Shown piece after piece: positions 11,336 through 21,850 of a DNA stretch of 64,000 nt. This stretch comes from Forficula auricularia (Eukaryota > Arthropoda > Insecta > Dermaptera > Forficulidae). The notes beneath the pieces were generated by a model, which worked only from the letters and a program-made list of their open reading frames with translations, was not told where the DNA came from and ran no database searches. Made by a program: the position numbers and the translations under genes. The stretch is from NCBI GenBank assembly GCA_024734495.1, contig JALMQS010000882.1, positions 1 to 64,000 on the forward strand, read 5' to 3'. Each line of letters starts with the position of its first letter. The first letter of the stretch is position 1.

Positions 11336-12835
11336 AAAAGTCAATCAATTTATTCATTTTAAATAAAATAATTAATTTATCAACTAAGGCCACGGGCTGC
11401 GGGATTCAATAGATTTGAGGCTCTGAGCGCAATAGTTTACTAACCTACAAAATTATAATTTTGGTTTATCTGCGGTTTATTTGCAATCAAAAGCTAGTTT
11501 GGTCCACTTTGCACTTGATCTGTAACAATATTAGTAATTAATTTCCGCATATAAACCAAAATTATAATTTTGTGGGTTATAGTCCACTATTGCGCTCATA
11601 ACCTCATTTGTAAAATTACCTAACAGAATTACTTAATAAAATTATTTGATATTCACAGATTATTTACTTAAAAATAAAAATTAAATAAAACTAACGTTTA
11701 AATAGTAAATTTTCAATTTATTTATTTTTTATATAAAATTTTTCTATTTATGATTTTATTTAAGGTCGTTATTATGCAACTAAGGCCATTAATTTCAATA
11801 CATTTATAAGTAGGTACATTTTTTGGTTATACAATTCAATTTATTGTTACAAGAATTACTTTAAATTCTCTAGCTGTTTTATTAGTGATGTTTTGCGTCG
11901 CGACGCTCGTTATTTCAGCATGGGGCTTCTGTTTTTCACTGTAATAGAATAATAAATAAACCTTGATGTTAAAATATTTATATATGTTTATGGTATTTTT
12001 GAAATATATATATATATAATAAAATTTTGAAATTGCGAAAGTGAAAATATTTAATATAAATTGAAATGTAGATAATTTTGTGAAGGTCAGAAAATTCAAC
12101 TATCAAGTTTTATATAATAGAATATTTGAGTAATAATGTTTGCTGAATGGCTTGGTAAATTTTATCATATTAAATAAATTATTAAATAAATAAAAAAAAA
12201 TAATAATAATATAATAACAAATAAATAAATAACAATAATGATGATAATGGTTTTTTGTATTATGGGAAAAATTTGATAGTTTATGATTTTTATAAGGGTC
12301 CGTTTAAAAGTAAAACGAGACCCTATTAATATCCCTACAATGTCTTTATATCTGTTTGTTTCTCCGTTAATAAGATACAAACTTGAAATTTATAAGTTAT
12401 ATTTGTATATGTATTAATTTTCTCCGAAATCAAAAAATTATTTTCTGATGGTATTTTGAGAGGAAACCGAATTTTTGTGAAAAATTATTTATTTATAATG
12501 ATATGTAAGTATTCCTGTAAAAGGTTTCTTTAACAAGAATTAGAGAATTTATGTATGCATTAATTATCTACTCTTCTACAAGATTGCCAAAAGAGTGGTC
12601 AAATTAAATAAATTCTCATCATTTGTGGGATTTAATGAAATATTTAATTAATTGTTTATTTATTTAAAAAACTATCTAGAATATATGTATAATTAGCCAC
12701 CTGTTGAAAGTCAATCAATTTATTTATTTAAAATAAAATAATTAATTAAAATTATATTAAACATATTCATTTGTATCAATCAATATATTATTAAATATTT
12801 ATATTACTTTGTAAATTAAATTTTGACGACTTAGT
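11336..12835. other. AT-rich DNA, no gene seen
   Basis: Contains two inverted segments near 11445-11470 and 11555-11585 (ataattttggtttat and its complement) flanking about 90 bases, one copy of the taattagccacctgtt repeat (12600-12740), and runs of (ta), (taa) and (aat). The short open frames are AT-rich low complexity. Confidence 0.6.
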
Positions 12836-14110
12836 CACTTTTAATAATAATAAGTTTTTTGTTATATGGGAAAAATTTTAGAGTTTATAATTTTTATCAG
12901 GTTCCGTTCATAAGTAAAACGATACCCTATAAATGACCCTACAATGTCTGACTGTCTGTTTGTCTGTTTAAACAGGGCCCAAAAAAGGGCTATTTTTAGG
13001 TGATTTTAATTCTACTACTATCGGTATCTTTAAATCAGTTAAACGCTTAAAGGCTGCGGGTGCTTTTATTAATATTGAGGTAAAAAAACTTCCGGACAGT
13101 CATCCGATACTTTTTGATTCATCCTCTTTCAGACACAAGAGTGAAAGAGAGAGATAAGAAAGAGAAAGAGGAAGAATTGATAGAATTATGACAAGAAAGA
13201 AAATTAAAACAATTCTCAAAAGTGCGTATCTAGAATTTCAAATGAAATAAATTGTTATGATTTGCGGGATTTAATCAAAAATTTAATTAATTGTTTATTT
13301 ATTTAAACATTTTGTAGAATGTATAATTAGCTACCTTTTGAAAGTCAATCAATTTATTTATTTGAAATAAAATAATTAATTAAAATTAAAACCCTATTAA
13401 ACATATTCATTTGTAATTTTTGACTACCTAGTCGCTTTTAATAATAATAAGTTTGTGGTTAGAGTTCGTGGCTGTGATGAAACTGTATTAGATGAAGGAG
13501 GAGGTATCAGTCAAAGTTGGATGCTCTGGGTTCAATAAATAAATACATTCATTCTGAGCTTTTTGGGCGCAGGTACGTTATAAATTTACATGAAGCTACA
13601 ATATTTATTTTTGACAATGCTTGGTTCGATCACATATTGGTACCTATTTTGTGTATAACTCCCAATTAACTGAAGATGACCAAATAAATTAAAGCCGAAA
13701 CATTTTATTCAGGGTGTTTTATTGAACACAGCGGATCCAACTTTGGCTGATACCTCCTCCTTCATCTAATACAATAAAAAGTTTTATGTTATGTGTGAAA
13801 AAATTTAAAGTTTATAATTTTTATAAAGTTTCGTTCAAAAGTAAAAGGAGATCCTATTAATGAGCCTACAATGTCTTTTTGTCTGTTAGAACAGGGCCAA
13901 AAAAAGGGCCATTTTTAGATGATTTTAATTCTATTACTCTTTAAATCAGTTAAACGTTTAAAGGCTGCGGATGCGTTGATTAATTGAGGTAAAAAAAACT
14001 TCCGTACAGTCATCCGATACTTTTTGATTCATTCTATTTCAGACACACAAGAGTGAAAGAGAGAGATAAGAAAGAGAAAGGGGAAGTATTGAAGGAGTTA
14101 TGACAAGAAA
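12836..14110. repeat. Direct duplication flanking a MITE-like inverted element
   Basis: Bases about 12840-13210 and 13780-14110 are near-copies (both with acagggcc, aaaaagggc and cagtcatccgatac). Between them lie the taattagc repeat and an inverted element at 13485-13773 whose arms begin at tgtattagatgaaggagg. That element contains CTGAAGA (13680-13686) and GAAAC (13697-13701), but the sequence between cannot form a good helix II, so the hammerhead-like core is degenerate. Confidence 0.6.
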
Positions 14111-14125
14111 GAGGGGAAAGGAGAG

Positions 14126-14330
14126 ATGTTATCTGGAGCAGAAGAAGTGGAGGGTGAGGGCGCGCAGGTGCCGGAGAAATCGGCCGTCCGTCTTCAGTTG
14201 CGTGTGGAGTGGAGGACTGTCCAGTGCCGACCGAACCCGCTCCGCCCGAATGTCGTCAATCGGGTGACTGACTTCGACATCGCTTTTGGCTCTTCTTCTT
14301 CTTCTGCTCTACGCTAGTATGTATTCACTC
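14126..14330 (+). other. Isolated GC-rich segment, possible exon
   Basis: A GC-rich patch with a 63-codon open frame (14126-14317) ends in (tct)n codons and is followed by gctagtatgt, which could act as a 5' splice site (GTATGT), then (tc)n. The protein (MLSGAEEVEG...) matches no family I know. Composition unlike the neighbours suggests a first exon or a transposon fragment, but nothing nearby supports a complete gene. Confidence 0.2.
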
Positions 14331-14839
14331 ACTCTCTCTCTCTTATTTCTTTAGCGTATTAAGTATGTGTAACGCGCATTCAAGTCTCCGCGCATTCAAG
14401 TCTCCGCCGACAATCGCTCACCGAAACACACTTTCACACAAGATTCCGGCAAATTTCTTCACATATTTATGAAAAACAATTTCTTGGCTTATTAATATCA
14501 CTGTTTTTTTTATAATTAACCACAGTATATAAACAATAAATGAAAGTGGAAATCAAAATTTTATTTAGTACTTAACAATTTCTGCAATTTAAATAAAACA
14601 TTAACATTATTTCCAGCGCGCTTTGAAATATTCACTCCCAACTCGATATTTACTTTCTAATAATATCACTTATATTTATTTCTAATATTATCGAGACTTT
14701 CCTGTGGCATTAAAATAGCAACAATTTATATTTAAGTATACCTGTGTCTTTAGGTAAAAGCGATATATTAATAATTATTTTTAATCATAGCGGTTGTCCT
14801 CTGCTTGATGCAAATAAACATACATATATGTATATGGGA

Positions 14840-16830
14840 CATTCCACGTCAAATCGGACGGATTGAAAAATTTTGCCGAGAGTAGCAGAATTTTTATACC
14901 TAAATTGAAGGAAACAATAAAACCGCACTGGACTGGGAGATTGAATATATAACATCTTAGATTTCAAATTCATTTGGTGATCCATCCTAGTGTCTATACG
15001 CAAAATGACGTTGGATTGTAGCTAAATGGATCATATCTTTTTCTCTCTTGGTCCCGACTTAAGACTCCAATAGCTTCAACCGCAGTAGTCTCGCGATATA
15101 TATATCTTTTTCAAAAAGAGTAATTAAAACAATTCTCGTTAATATGTTAATTATTATTTGATATATTAATGAGAAAATTATAAATTTATGGAACAATAAA
15201 AGATTGTGTCTTCTGCTGGTATTATATATAAATCTTTAATTTATTTATAACGAGACTATAGTTTAAACATTAATTCCTGTGAATCAATCGTAATAGACTG
15301 ATGAAGAGGGCAAAGCTCTCGAAACTAGAGTCTCGTTATAAATAAATTAAAAAATTATAATTCCATCCAGAAGACACACTCTTTTATTTTTGATTTCCTT
15401 CATTTTTTGACATTTTTTTAGTACCCATCAAAAAACCCTTCCTGTAAATTTTGAAATTTTTTTGATCACCGGTTTAAAAGATATCGAATTATGAAAAAAC
15501 AAAAACAAAAAAAAAAGCTCTTTTTTTTGGTTTTTCCCTCATAGCTTTTTCAAAAATGATCCAATTTTTGAGTTTGAAAATTTTAATCTTGTTTTTGAAA
15601 CTGTACTTATGTACTCTTTGATTTTTTTGATAATTTTTTTATTTTAAACTTCTATTTATTCTATAAATTTTAGGACCGGGTTGATTTTTGATTTTGATTT
15701 TTTTTCCAACAAACTAAAATACTAATTACTATTTATTTTAAATATCTGTTAACAATAAAATACAATTCAAAATAACTAAAATAAGCTGACGTGTTCTGAT
15801 GTGGCCATCCACTTGACTTTACCATACAACCCGGCCCCTCACTTATATTTAATATTTAATAAAATTATTTATAATCATGTAGGGGGGGTTAGTTTTTGCA
15901 TTTTTAGACTTCTGGGAGTCCATTGATTATGTATACAAAATTTGGTTGAGTTTGCTCAAACGACCTAGATTTTTAAATTTTAACCCCCTCCCCTTAATTT
16001 TTTATCGATATGCACCAAAATCTAATCAGCTCTTAATCTCAATGGACAAAAACTACTTGTGAAATTTGGTTTTGATATTCACACTATTTTTTGAGCTAGC
16101 TCGTCCACAAAAATTTGATAACGCACAGACTAACTAACTAACAGACATTTTGACAAAACAATTATTATCTCAAAAAATATAATTATTTCGATGTTTACTT
16201 ATTTGAGCTTTTTTGTAGAGCTAAATGCCATGGTTTTGCTCAATTTTTTTAATTGAAATAATTTCTCTTTTTTAGATATTTTGAAAAAAAGAAGCAAAAA
16301 AACCACTTTTTTCATGCATAATTACAATACTTAACCCTGTATGGTAAAATAAAAACAGAACTCAATACCAAAAAGAGATTTTAATCATGCTTAATAGCGA
16401 ATATAAAATTTTCGAAATTTTCAAAAATCGAAAAAATATAGTAATTATTATATGCCCACTATCAACCCGGTCTTAAAATCTATAGAATGAATAGAAGTTT
16501 AAAATAAAAAAATTATCAAAAAAATCGAAGAGTAGGTACTACATACAGTTTCAAAAACAAGATTAAAATTTTCAAACTCAAAAATCGCATATAAAAAAAA
16601 AACTTTAAATAATTTTTTGTATTATATAAAAAATTTCAAAAAAAAAAAAAAATTGAATTTGGACCATTTTTTAAAAAGTTATGAGCGAAAAATCGAAATT
16701 CGATATCTTTTGAACCGGTGATTAAAAAAAATTTCAAAATTTACCAGTAAGAGTTTTTTGATCGATACTAAAAAAATGTCAAAATATAAATGAAATTAAA
16801 AATTAAAATTTGACATGGAATGCCTCATAT
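14840..16830. mobile_element. Long-TIR element, interrupted by other repeats
   Basis: The left end is cattccacgtcaaatcggac at about 14844 and the right end holds the inverted gtcaaattt/gacatggaatg form at about 16808-16825. Inner arms (about 15400-15690 and 16460-16790) are inverted copies of roughly 300 bp containing gaccggg/cccggtc and the at-rich blocks next to them. A related copy is at 39160-40620. The left arm here is interrupted by half of the foldback seen at 17878-18375 (about 14935-15190) and by a Penelope-type terminus (15190-15400). No transposase is visible. Confidence 0.55.
15190..15400 (+). ncRNA. Hammerhead-like motif, family 1, with inverted partner
   Basis: CTGATGA (15298-15304), hairpin GAGGGC-AAA-GCTCTC fully paired, GAAAC (15321-15325), TAGA loop, GTC (15330-15332). 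The downstream 70 bases, through tccagaagacacactc, are repeated as a reverse complement at 15196-15267 (gtgtcttctgctgg, cgagactatagttt). It is the best-conserved copy of the family at 2131 and again shows one extra A before helix II. Confidence 0.65.
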
Positions 16831-17877
16831 GTAGATTTGTATATAGGTATTACGTAATAAATAAAACTTCAATTATATTTAAAATAAATTTTATTTAATT
16901 AACAATGTCAACAGTTTTTATTTATAAACAAATAATAATAATTATACAATAATTAGAAATTTGATACTTAATTTAAATTCTCTTTATTAAGAGGTGAAAT
17001 ATTTAGCTGTATTTCATGATTTTATTGATTTTTATTTTATTCATTATATCAAAATGCTAAAACACGAACTATCTAATAACGTTTTGTTTCTATTATTATT
17101 TATTTGGTAATCTTTATAATCAAGGAAGGGTCTTTCGCCCCTGAGGGTCTATCTAACGGTGTACCATGACTTTACAAGCGAGCGAGGGTTGCCCTTCGGC
17201 AAGTCCCTCATACAAATTGCTGTAATTTGTCAACCGTGTTTGGTCATACATTGGACTATGATTAATGAGCGGTGCCTGCTCGTGCATTAATGTCTCCGAG
17301 TTAAAACAATAACAGGAGCTGATTTGGAAATAGTAGCAATGGAATTACAATAGAAATATGTGTACAGGGGGTCTCAAGAGGAAATATATTGCATTTTCCG
17401 GGAGGATACATAATTTGAAAGAAAAATTATTTTAAAATATGCTCTGCTTCGGATGATAATTGAGATAAAGTTACATTTTTTTGTAAAAATCTCGTTATCT
17501 ATTGGTCTGATAATTAAAATGCACATGCTCAAATTTGTAAATCATGAAATTCTCTATAAAAAAGCTTGGATATATTTTTTCTTATGTACAACTTTTTCGG
17601 AAATAATTCAAAATGAATACAATTATTTGACCAGGTTTATGATCAGCGATGGAAACATAGTAAAAAAAAACTTCGATAAAAAAAACATCGACATATAGAT
17701 ACATCGCCTAGAAAACATGGATGTATCGTATCATCGATAATTTTTTTGGTATAAAATAAAATACGATTTAATTTGTTAATTTTTTATTAGGTTATACAAT
17801 AATCATATGACATAATGGACTTTATTCCAAAACCAGAGTAATTTATTTAGTTACTGAATTTAAAAATAATAAATTTT
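16831..17877. other. AT-rich DNA, no gene seen
   Basis: Mostly AT-rich. Bases 17125-17290 are less AT-rich, with a hairpin-like gcgagggttgcccttcggca. Bases 17660-17745 hold several catcgat/atcgata words like those at 18580-18680. The 81-codon frame 17453-17698 is low complexity and I do not call it. Confidence 0.5.
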
Positions 17878-18375
17878 ATAATTTTTCTCATTAATATATC
17901 AAAGAATAATTGATAAATCAATGAAAATTGTTTTTGACCGCGCTTATTTGAAAAATATATTTATCGCGAGACTACTGCGGATTACGCTATTGGAGTCTGC
18001 GGAGTCTTAAGTCTGGACCAAGAGAGAAAAAGATGGGATCCACTTAGCTACAATCCAACGCCATTTCGCGTAAAGCCCGCTAGACATTCGGATGGATCTC
18101 CCATCTGGGAGATCGAATATATAACATCTGAGATCTCAAATTCACTTGGATGATCCATCCGAATGTCTAGCGGGCTATACGCGAAATGACGTTGGATTGT
18201 AGCTAAATGGATCACATCTTTTCTCTCTTGGTTCAGACTTAAGACTCCGCAGATTCAATAGCGTAATCCTCAGTAGTCTCGCGATAAATATATTTTTCAA
18301 ATAAGCGCGGTCAAAAACAATTCTCATTTATTTATCAATTATTCTTTGATATATTAATGAGAAAAATTATAAAAT
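17878..18375. mobile_element. Foldback element, arms about 215 bp
   Basis: Left arm 17878-18095 and right arm about 18155-18375 are imperfect reverse complements, from ttctcattaatatatcaaag through gaccgcgcttattt, cgcgagactactg and ccaagagagaaaaag to gctagacattcggatgg; the centre is about 60 bases. A single diverged half is at about 14935-15190, so this is a dispersed foldback rather than a unique palindrome. No coding capacity. Confidence 0.85.
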
Positions 18376-18579
18376 TTATTTAATATCATTATTTCAAGTT
18401 AGAAATATATAAGTTCAAATATTATTTTCACTCAATATTTGACAAAAATTCCCTACATTTGATTCGCGATTGAATCAAATGTAGAAAACATTCGGTTTAA
18501 AAATAATAGTTTTGAAAGCCGTTTCTCTGTCAAACGGTTTCTTTGTTGCGTTATTGTTGGTCCAGGCTTAGAAAAAAGT

Positions 18580-18700
18580 CGGATCTTCGATATAAAAACA
18601 TCGCATAGAAAAACATCGATGCATCGATAGTTTGTAATAGTGAACATCGATGGTAAACATCGATGATTCTGAAACATTGATATATCGTTTGCAACCCTAT
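18580..18700. repeat. Cluster of ATCGAT words
   Basis: acatcgatgcatcgatag, catcgatgg and catcgatgat recur within about 80 bases, with a related cluster at 17660-17745. ATCGAT-rich termini are seen in some insect DNA transposons, and TATCGATA is also the binding word of insect boundary and replication-related factors; either reading is inference. Confidence 0.4.
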
Positions 18701-19240
18701 TTATGATTAATGAATATTCAACCGAGAAAAAATGTTGCAATTTATTACTATACTTAATTTAAATTGTCTACAATCGCATAAATTTTTTACCATTCGCCGA
18801 TGAAAAAAAATAAAAATAAAAAAATTCCGAATAATACAATTAAATAAAACTAAATATTTCATTAATAATTCCTTAATAAAGATAATTTTATTTACGTATC
18901 AAATTTCTAATTATCGTATAATTATTATGTGTTTATAATTAAGAATTGTTGACATTGTTAAAGTAATTTAATTTATTTAATAAATAGCTACATTTTTATT
19001 TTATTTTCTATAAAAAATAATATTTGTTTAAGTAAAAAATAATAGAAAAAAAGGTATTTCAGTTAAATTTCAATTTTTATTTGAATAAAAAAAATAGCAA
19101 AAATCGAATAAAAGTAAATATTTCAAAGAATATTTAATTGAGAAACAATGTTTCGATGTATTATTATGTCTAATTTAAATTGTCTACATTCATCAAATGA
19201 TGATTAAAAAGAGATTTGAATAATTTTGATTATATTTTTT

Positions 19241-19324
19241 AACACAGGAATTATTTAACGGGTTATAGTGGTGTTTCACCTCTTTGTGAAACACCACTAT
19301 AACCCGTTAAATAATTCCTGTGTT
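19241..19324. repeat. Perfect 39-bp hairpin, 6-base loop
   Basis: Bases 19241-19279 (starting aacacaggaattatttaacg) are the exact complement of 19286-19324, with ctcttt as loop. The second arm plus loop recurs as a single copy at 21490-21536 without its partner. Perfect pairing implies a young inversion or active foldback end. Confidence 0.9.
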
Positions 19325-19493
19325 TAATATGTTTCACTATAAACCAACACCGCTTTCCCTAAACTTTATATATTTTTTGATAAAAATACGTTTCCAATTT
19401 ACAATGTATCCAATATTCATTTTGTTATTTCAAAATTCGTTGTTTTTATAAACAAAAAAGCAGGAAAACTTTCTTATAGAAAACTAGCTGCAA

Positions 19494-20566
19494 GGCCCGC
19501 CTTCGGCGGCCCTCTTACTAGCCAGGGGGCACGCCCCCTGGACCCCCCACCCCGAAACCCCCCAGCACCCCCGCCCCCACAAACCCCCTCTGCACCCTGC
19601 GACCTCCAAACCCCCAACCCTTCCACCTCGCCCCCCAATCCCTCCACTCCGCCCCACCCCACCGTCTTTGGGTCCTCGCCTCAACCCCGTTCTCCACCCT
19701 GCTCCACCACCCCCGTATCCCACCCAACACGGACCCACCCCATGCCCTCCACCTCCACGCACCACACCCTCGCCTAGCCCCTTCGACCCCCACACCCACT
19801 ACGCCACCCGGACTCCACCCCGCACCACCCCTTTCACCCTACTCCGTCTTACTCCCTCACCCACATTCCACCCCCCATACCCTAATCCACCCCCGCACCC
19901 GTACCATCACTCCACCCTCGCACCGAGTTTTTGAATTTCTAGTCTTCTAGTGACCCACAGATTATGTATATAAAATTTGGTTAAGTTGGCTCTAAGGTTA
20001 TGAGTTTTCATTTTTTGACCCCCCCATTTTGGGTCGTTAGTTGTTGCATTTCTAACCTTCTAGTGACCCACAGATTGTGTATATAAAATTTGGTTGAGTT
20101 TGGTCCAAGAGCAAGAATTTTCAAATTTTGACCCTCCCCCCTTTTTGGGTGGTTTTTGGGGGAATTTTTTTTAACAAAAGTTTTTAGAAATCACATCCCC
20201 TACAACTTTGTTCATAATAAAATTTGCCGTAGAGTTAATAGTTTAGGAGTTATTTAGTAATTTTCATTCGTTCGCCCCCCCACCCAAACCCCCTTTTGCG
20301 GTCAAAATATCAAAACGTTATATAGCTAAAAACGTAAGTTAGAAGACATCTGATATAAATATGAAATTTCATAATAATCCCTTCAGCCGTTTTGACGTGA
20401 ATCGTGAGCAACTTTTCGCGGAACACACGGAAACATACAAACAGACAGACAGGAATTTTGTTGAGGGTGTTTTCGTTCATGACTTTGCTTGAAATGTGTG
20501 CAACCAAAATTTGGCGTGACTTGGACCAATGTACAGACGAAACCTTAATTTTATATAATATATAGA
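19494..20566 (-). mobile_element. Non-autonomous Helitron, family 2
   Basis: The minus strand begins TCTATATATTATATAAAATT at 20566 (an A precedes it) and ends with the hairpin ggcc-gcc-gaa-ggcgggcc, then ttgcag and CTAG at 19494, followed by T. TC start, subterminal hairpin, CTAG end and an A/T target with no duplication are the Helitron signature. The 3' half is an extremely C-rich plus-strand tract (19540-19925) whose open frames are artefacts. No Rep/helicase. Truncated 3' ends of the same family are at 42234 and about 27550. Confidence 0.8.
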
Positions 20567-21300
20567 TTTTATAAACTACAAATTTAAAAATATCTATTTT
20601 TATTGTCAGAAAAATACCTAAATAGAAAGAAAATATTTTGCCGAAAAACAAAATAATGGAATCCATTCACAAATTATTTTCCACATAAAGCTATTTTAAT
20701 GTAAATTTGTTTTTTTTTTTTGGCAAATATCCTCGTTATAATAATTATATTGATTGTTATATAAAAATAATCTGCTGGGTAAAAGTTTTGCATAAAATTT
20801 AAAAATAATGTAATTTTCCGTGAGTTGGTAACATAAGGTATTTACTTAATTAATATTTCTATTTAAAGATATTGATAAAGAAGGTCAAACCATCGAATTT
20901 ATAGTTTAAAACAAATAAATTAATTGACGAATAAACTTGCAAATAAACATAATATAACATTAATAAATGAATTTACTTTAAGGACCAATCGAAGATTATA
21001 GAGAAAATATTTTTGCATTGCATATCTGAGAGGTTCGCCCCCTTAGGAATCGAACCCAAGCGCTAACTAGCTTCCCGGGCCGATAGCCAAACCTTTAAGA
21101 CAAATCTCTATAATAGATATTTATTTTTGAATTTAAAATCCTTTCTTTGTCTGTTTAAAGAGTAGAAACATATTTTTTTTGTGATAAATTTTGAATAAAG
21201 GTTTTTAATTTTTTGATTGTTCAAGTGTGTAAAAGTTCAAGATTCTTGAGCAATTGGGGCATGATCCAACAATGTATTATAGTTTAAATAAAAAGGATAA
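20567..21300. other. AT-rich DNA with one tRNA-like element
   Basis: No gene seen. A tRNA-like sequence lies at 21027-21110 on the minus strand (listed separately). The 118-codon minus-strand frame at 20310-20666 overlaps the Helitron 5' end and is AT-rich low complexity. Confidence 0.5.
21027..21110 (-). other. tRNA-like sequence with strong box B
   Basis: The minus strand has cttgggttcgattcctaag, a T-arm with box B GGGTTCGATTCC, preceded by ggtttggctatcggcccggg in place of a normal D-arm. The arrangement suits a tRNA-derived SINE head or pseudogene better than a functional tRNA. Confidence 0.45.
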
Positions 21301-21350
21301 AAGGATGTTTCGTCGCGTAGTGGAATTGTCTTTTGACAAAGAGTGATAGA

Positions 21351-21400
21351 ATGAGCCACTGAGGAAGTCGAAATTAATCGACGAAACGTCTGGCCCATTC
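21351..21400 (+). ncRNA. Hammerhead-like motif upstream of the Penelope-like RT
   Basis: CTGAGGA (21359-21365), one extra A, helix II GTCG/CGAC, GAAAC (21383-21387), GTC (21388-21390). Helix I is excellent: gaatgagcca before the core pairs with tggcccattc after it in 9 of 10 positions. Helix III is only the self-complementary ACGT, so a dimer may be needed for activity. It lies about 430 bp before the reverse transcriptase frame, where a Penelope-like element would have its pseudo-LTR. Confidence 0.65.
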
Positions 21401-21699
21401 AATAAAAACTCTGTCTTTTATTTTTGTCCAATTCCCTGCTATTCCTGTTAATTAACAATTTAAAAGATTTTTTAATTTTTTAATTTTATTTCCTCTTTGT
21501 GAAACACCACTATAACCCGTTAAATAATTCCTGTTATTCATATAGTTTTCATGGTTTCTAATCAATGAAGATTCTATGTTTACCGCGATGTTTTCTAATT
21601 CTCTCCAAAAGGAGAGCCGAAACATCGAGTAAAACTCTCAAACCCACGCGGAGAAATCCGAAAAACCTCTAATGACATAGAACCTATCCGCGGAAGCCT

Positions 21700-21850
21700 C
21701 ACTGAACATATATATAAAACAATTTTTGCTCGTTTAATAAGAGTAGATTAAAATAAATAAACAACAACAACAATTACCACTAACGAAAAACGTGCCGTAT
21801 AATCTACTCTTACGAGCAAAAATTGCATATTTATATATTTGTATCTTTCA
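21700..21850. repeat. Two head-to-head Helitron-like 5' ends
   Basis: tttgctcgtttaataagagtaga (23 bases from 21728; minus-strand 5' end of family 1) and, about 60 bases on, tctactcttacgagcaaaaa (plus strand, about 21803) flank aacaacaacaacaattacc. These are only 5' tips, and the second runs into the region just before the Penelope-like reading frame. Confidence 0.5.

Noticed and set aside
19474..19934. Glycine-rich and proline-rich frames
   Set aside because: Products of G/C homopolymer-like sequence inside the Helitron.
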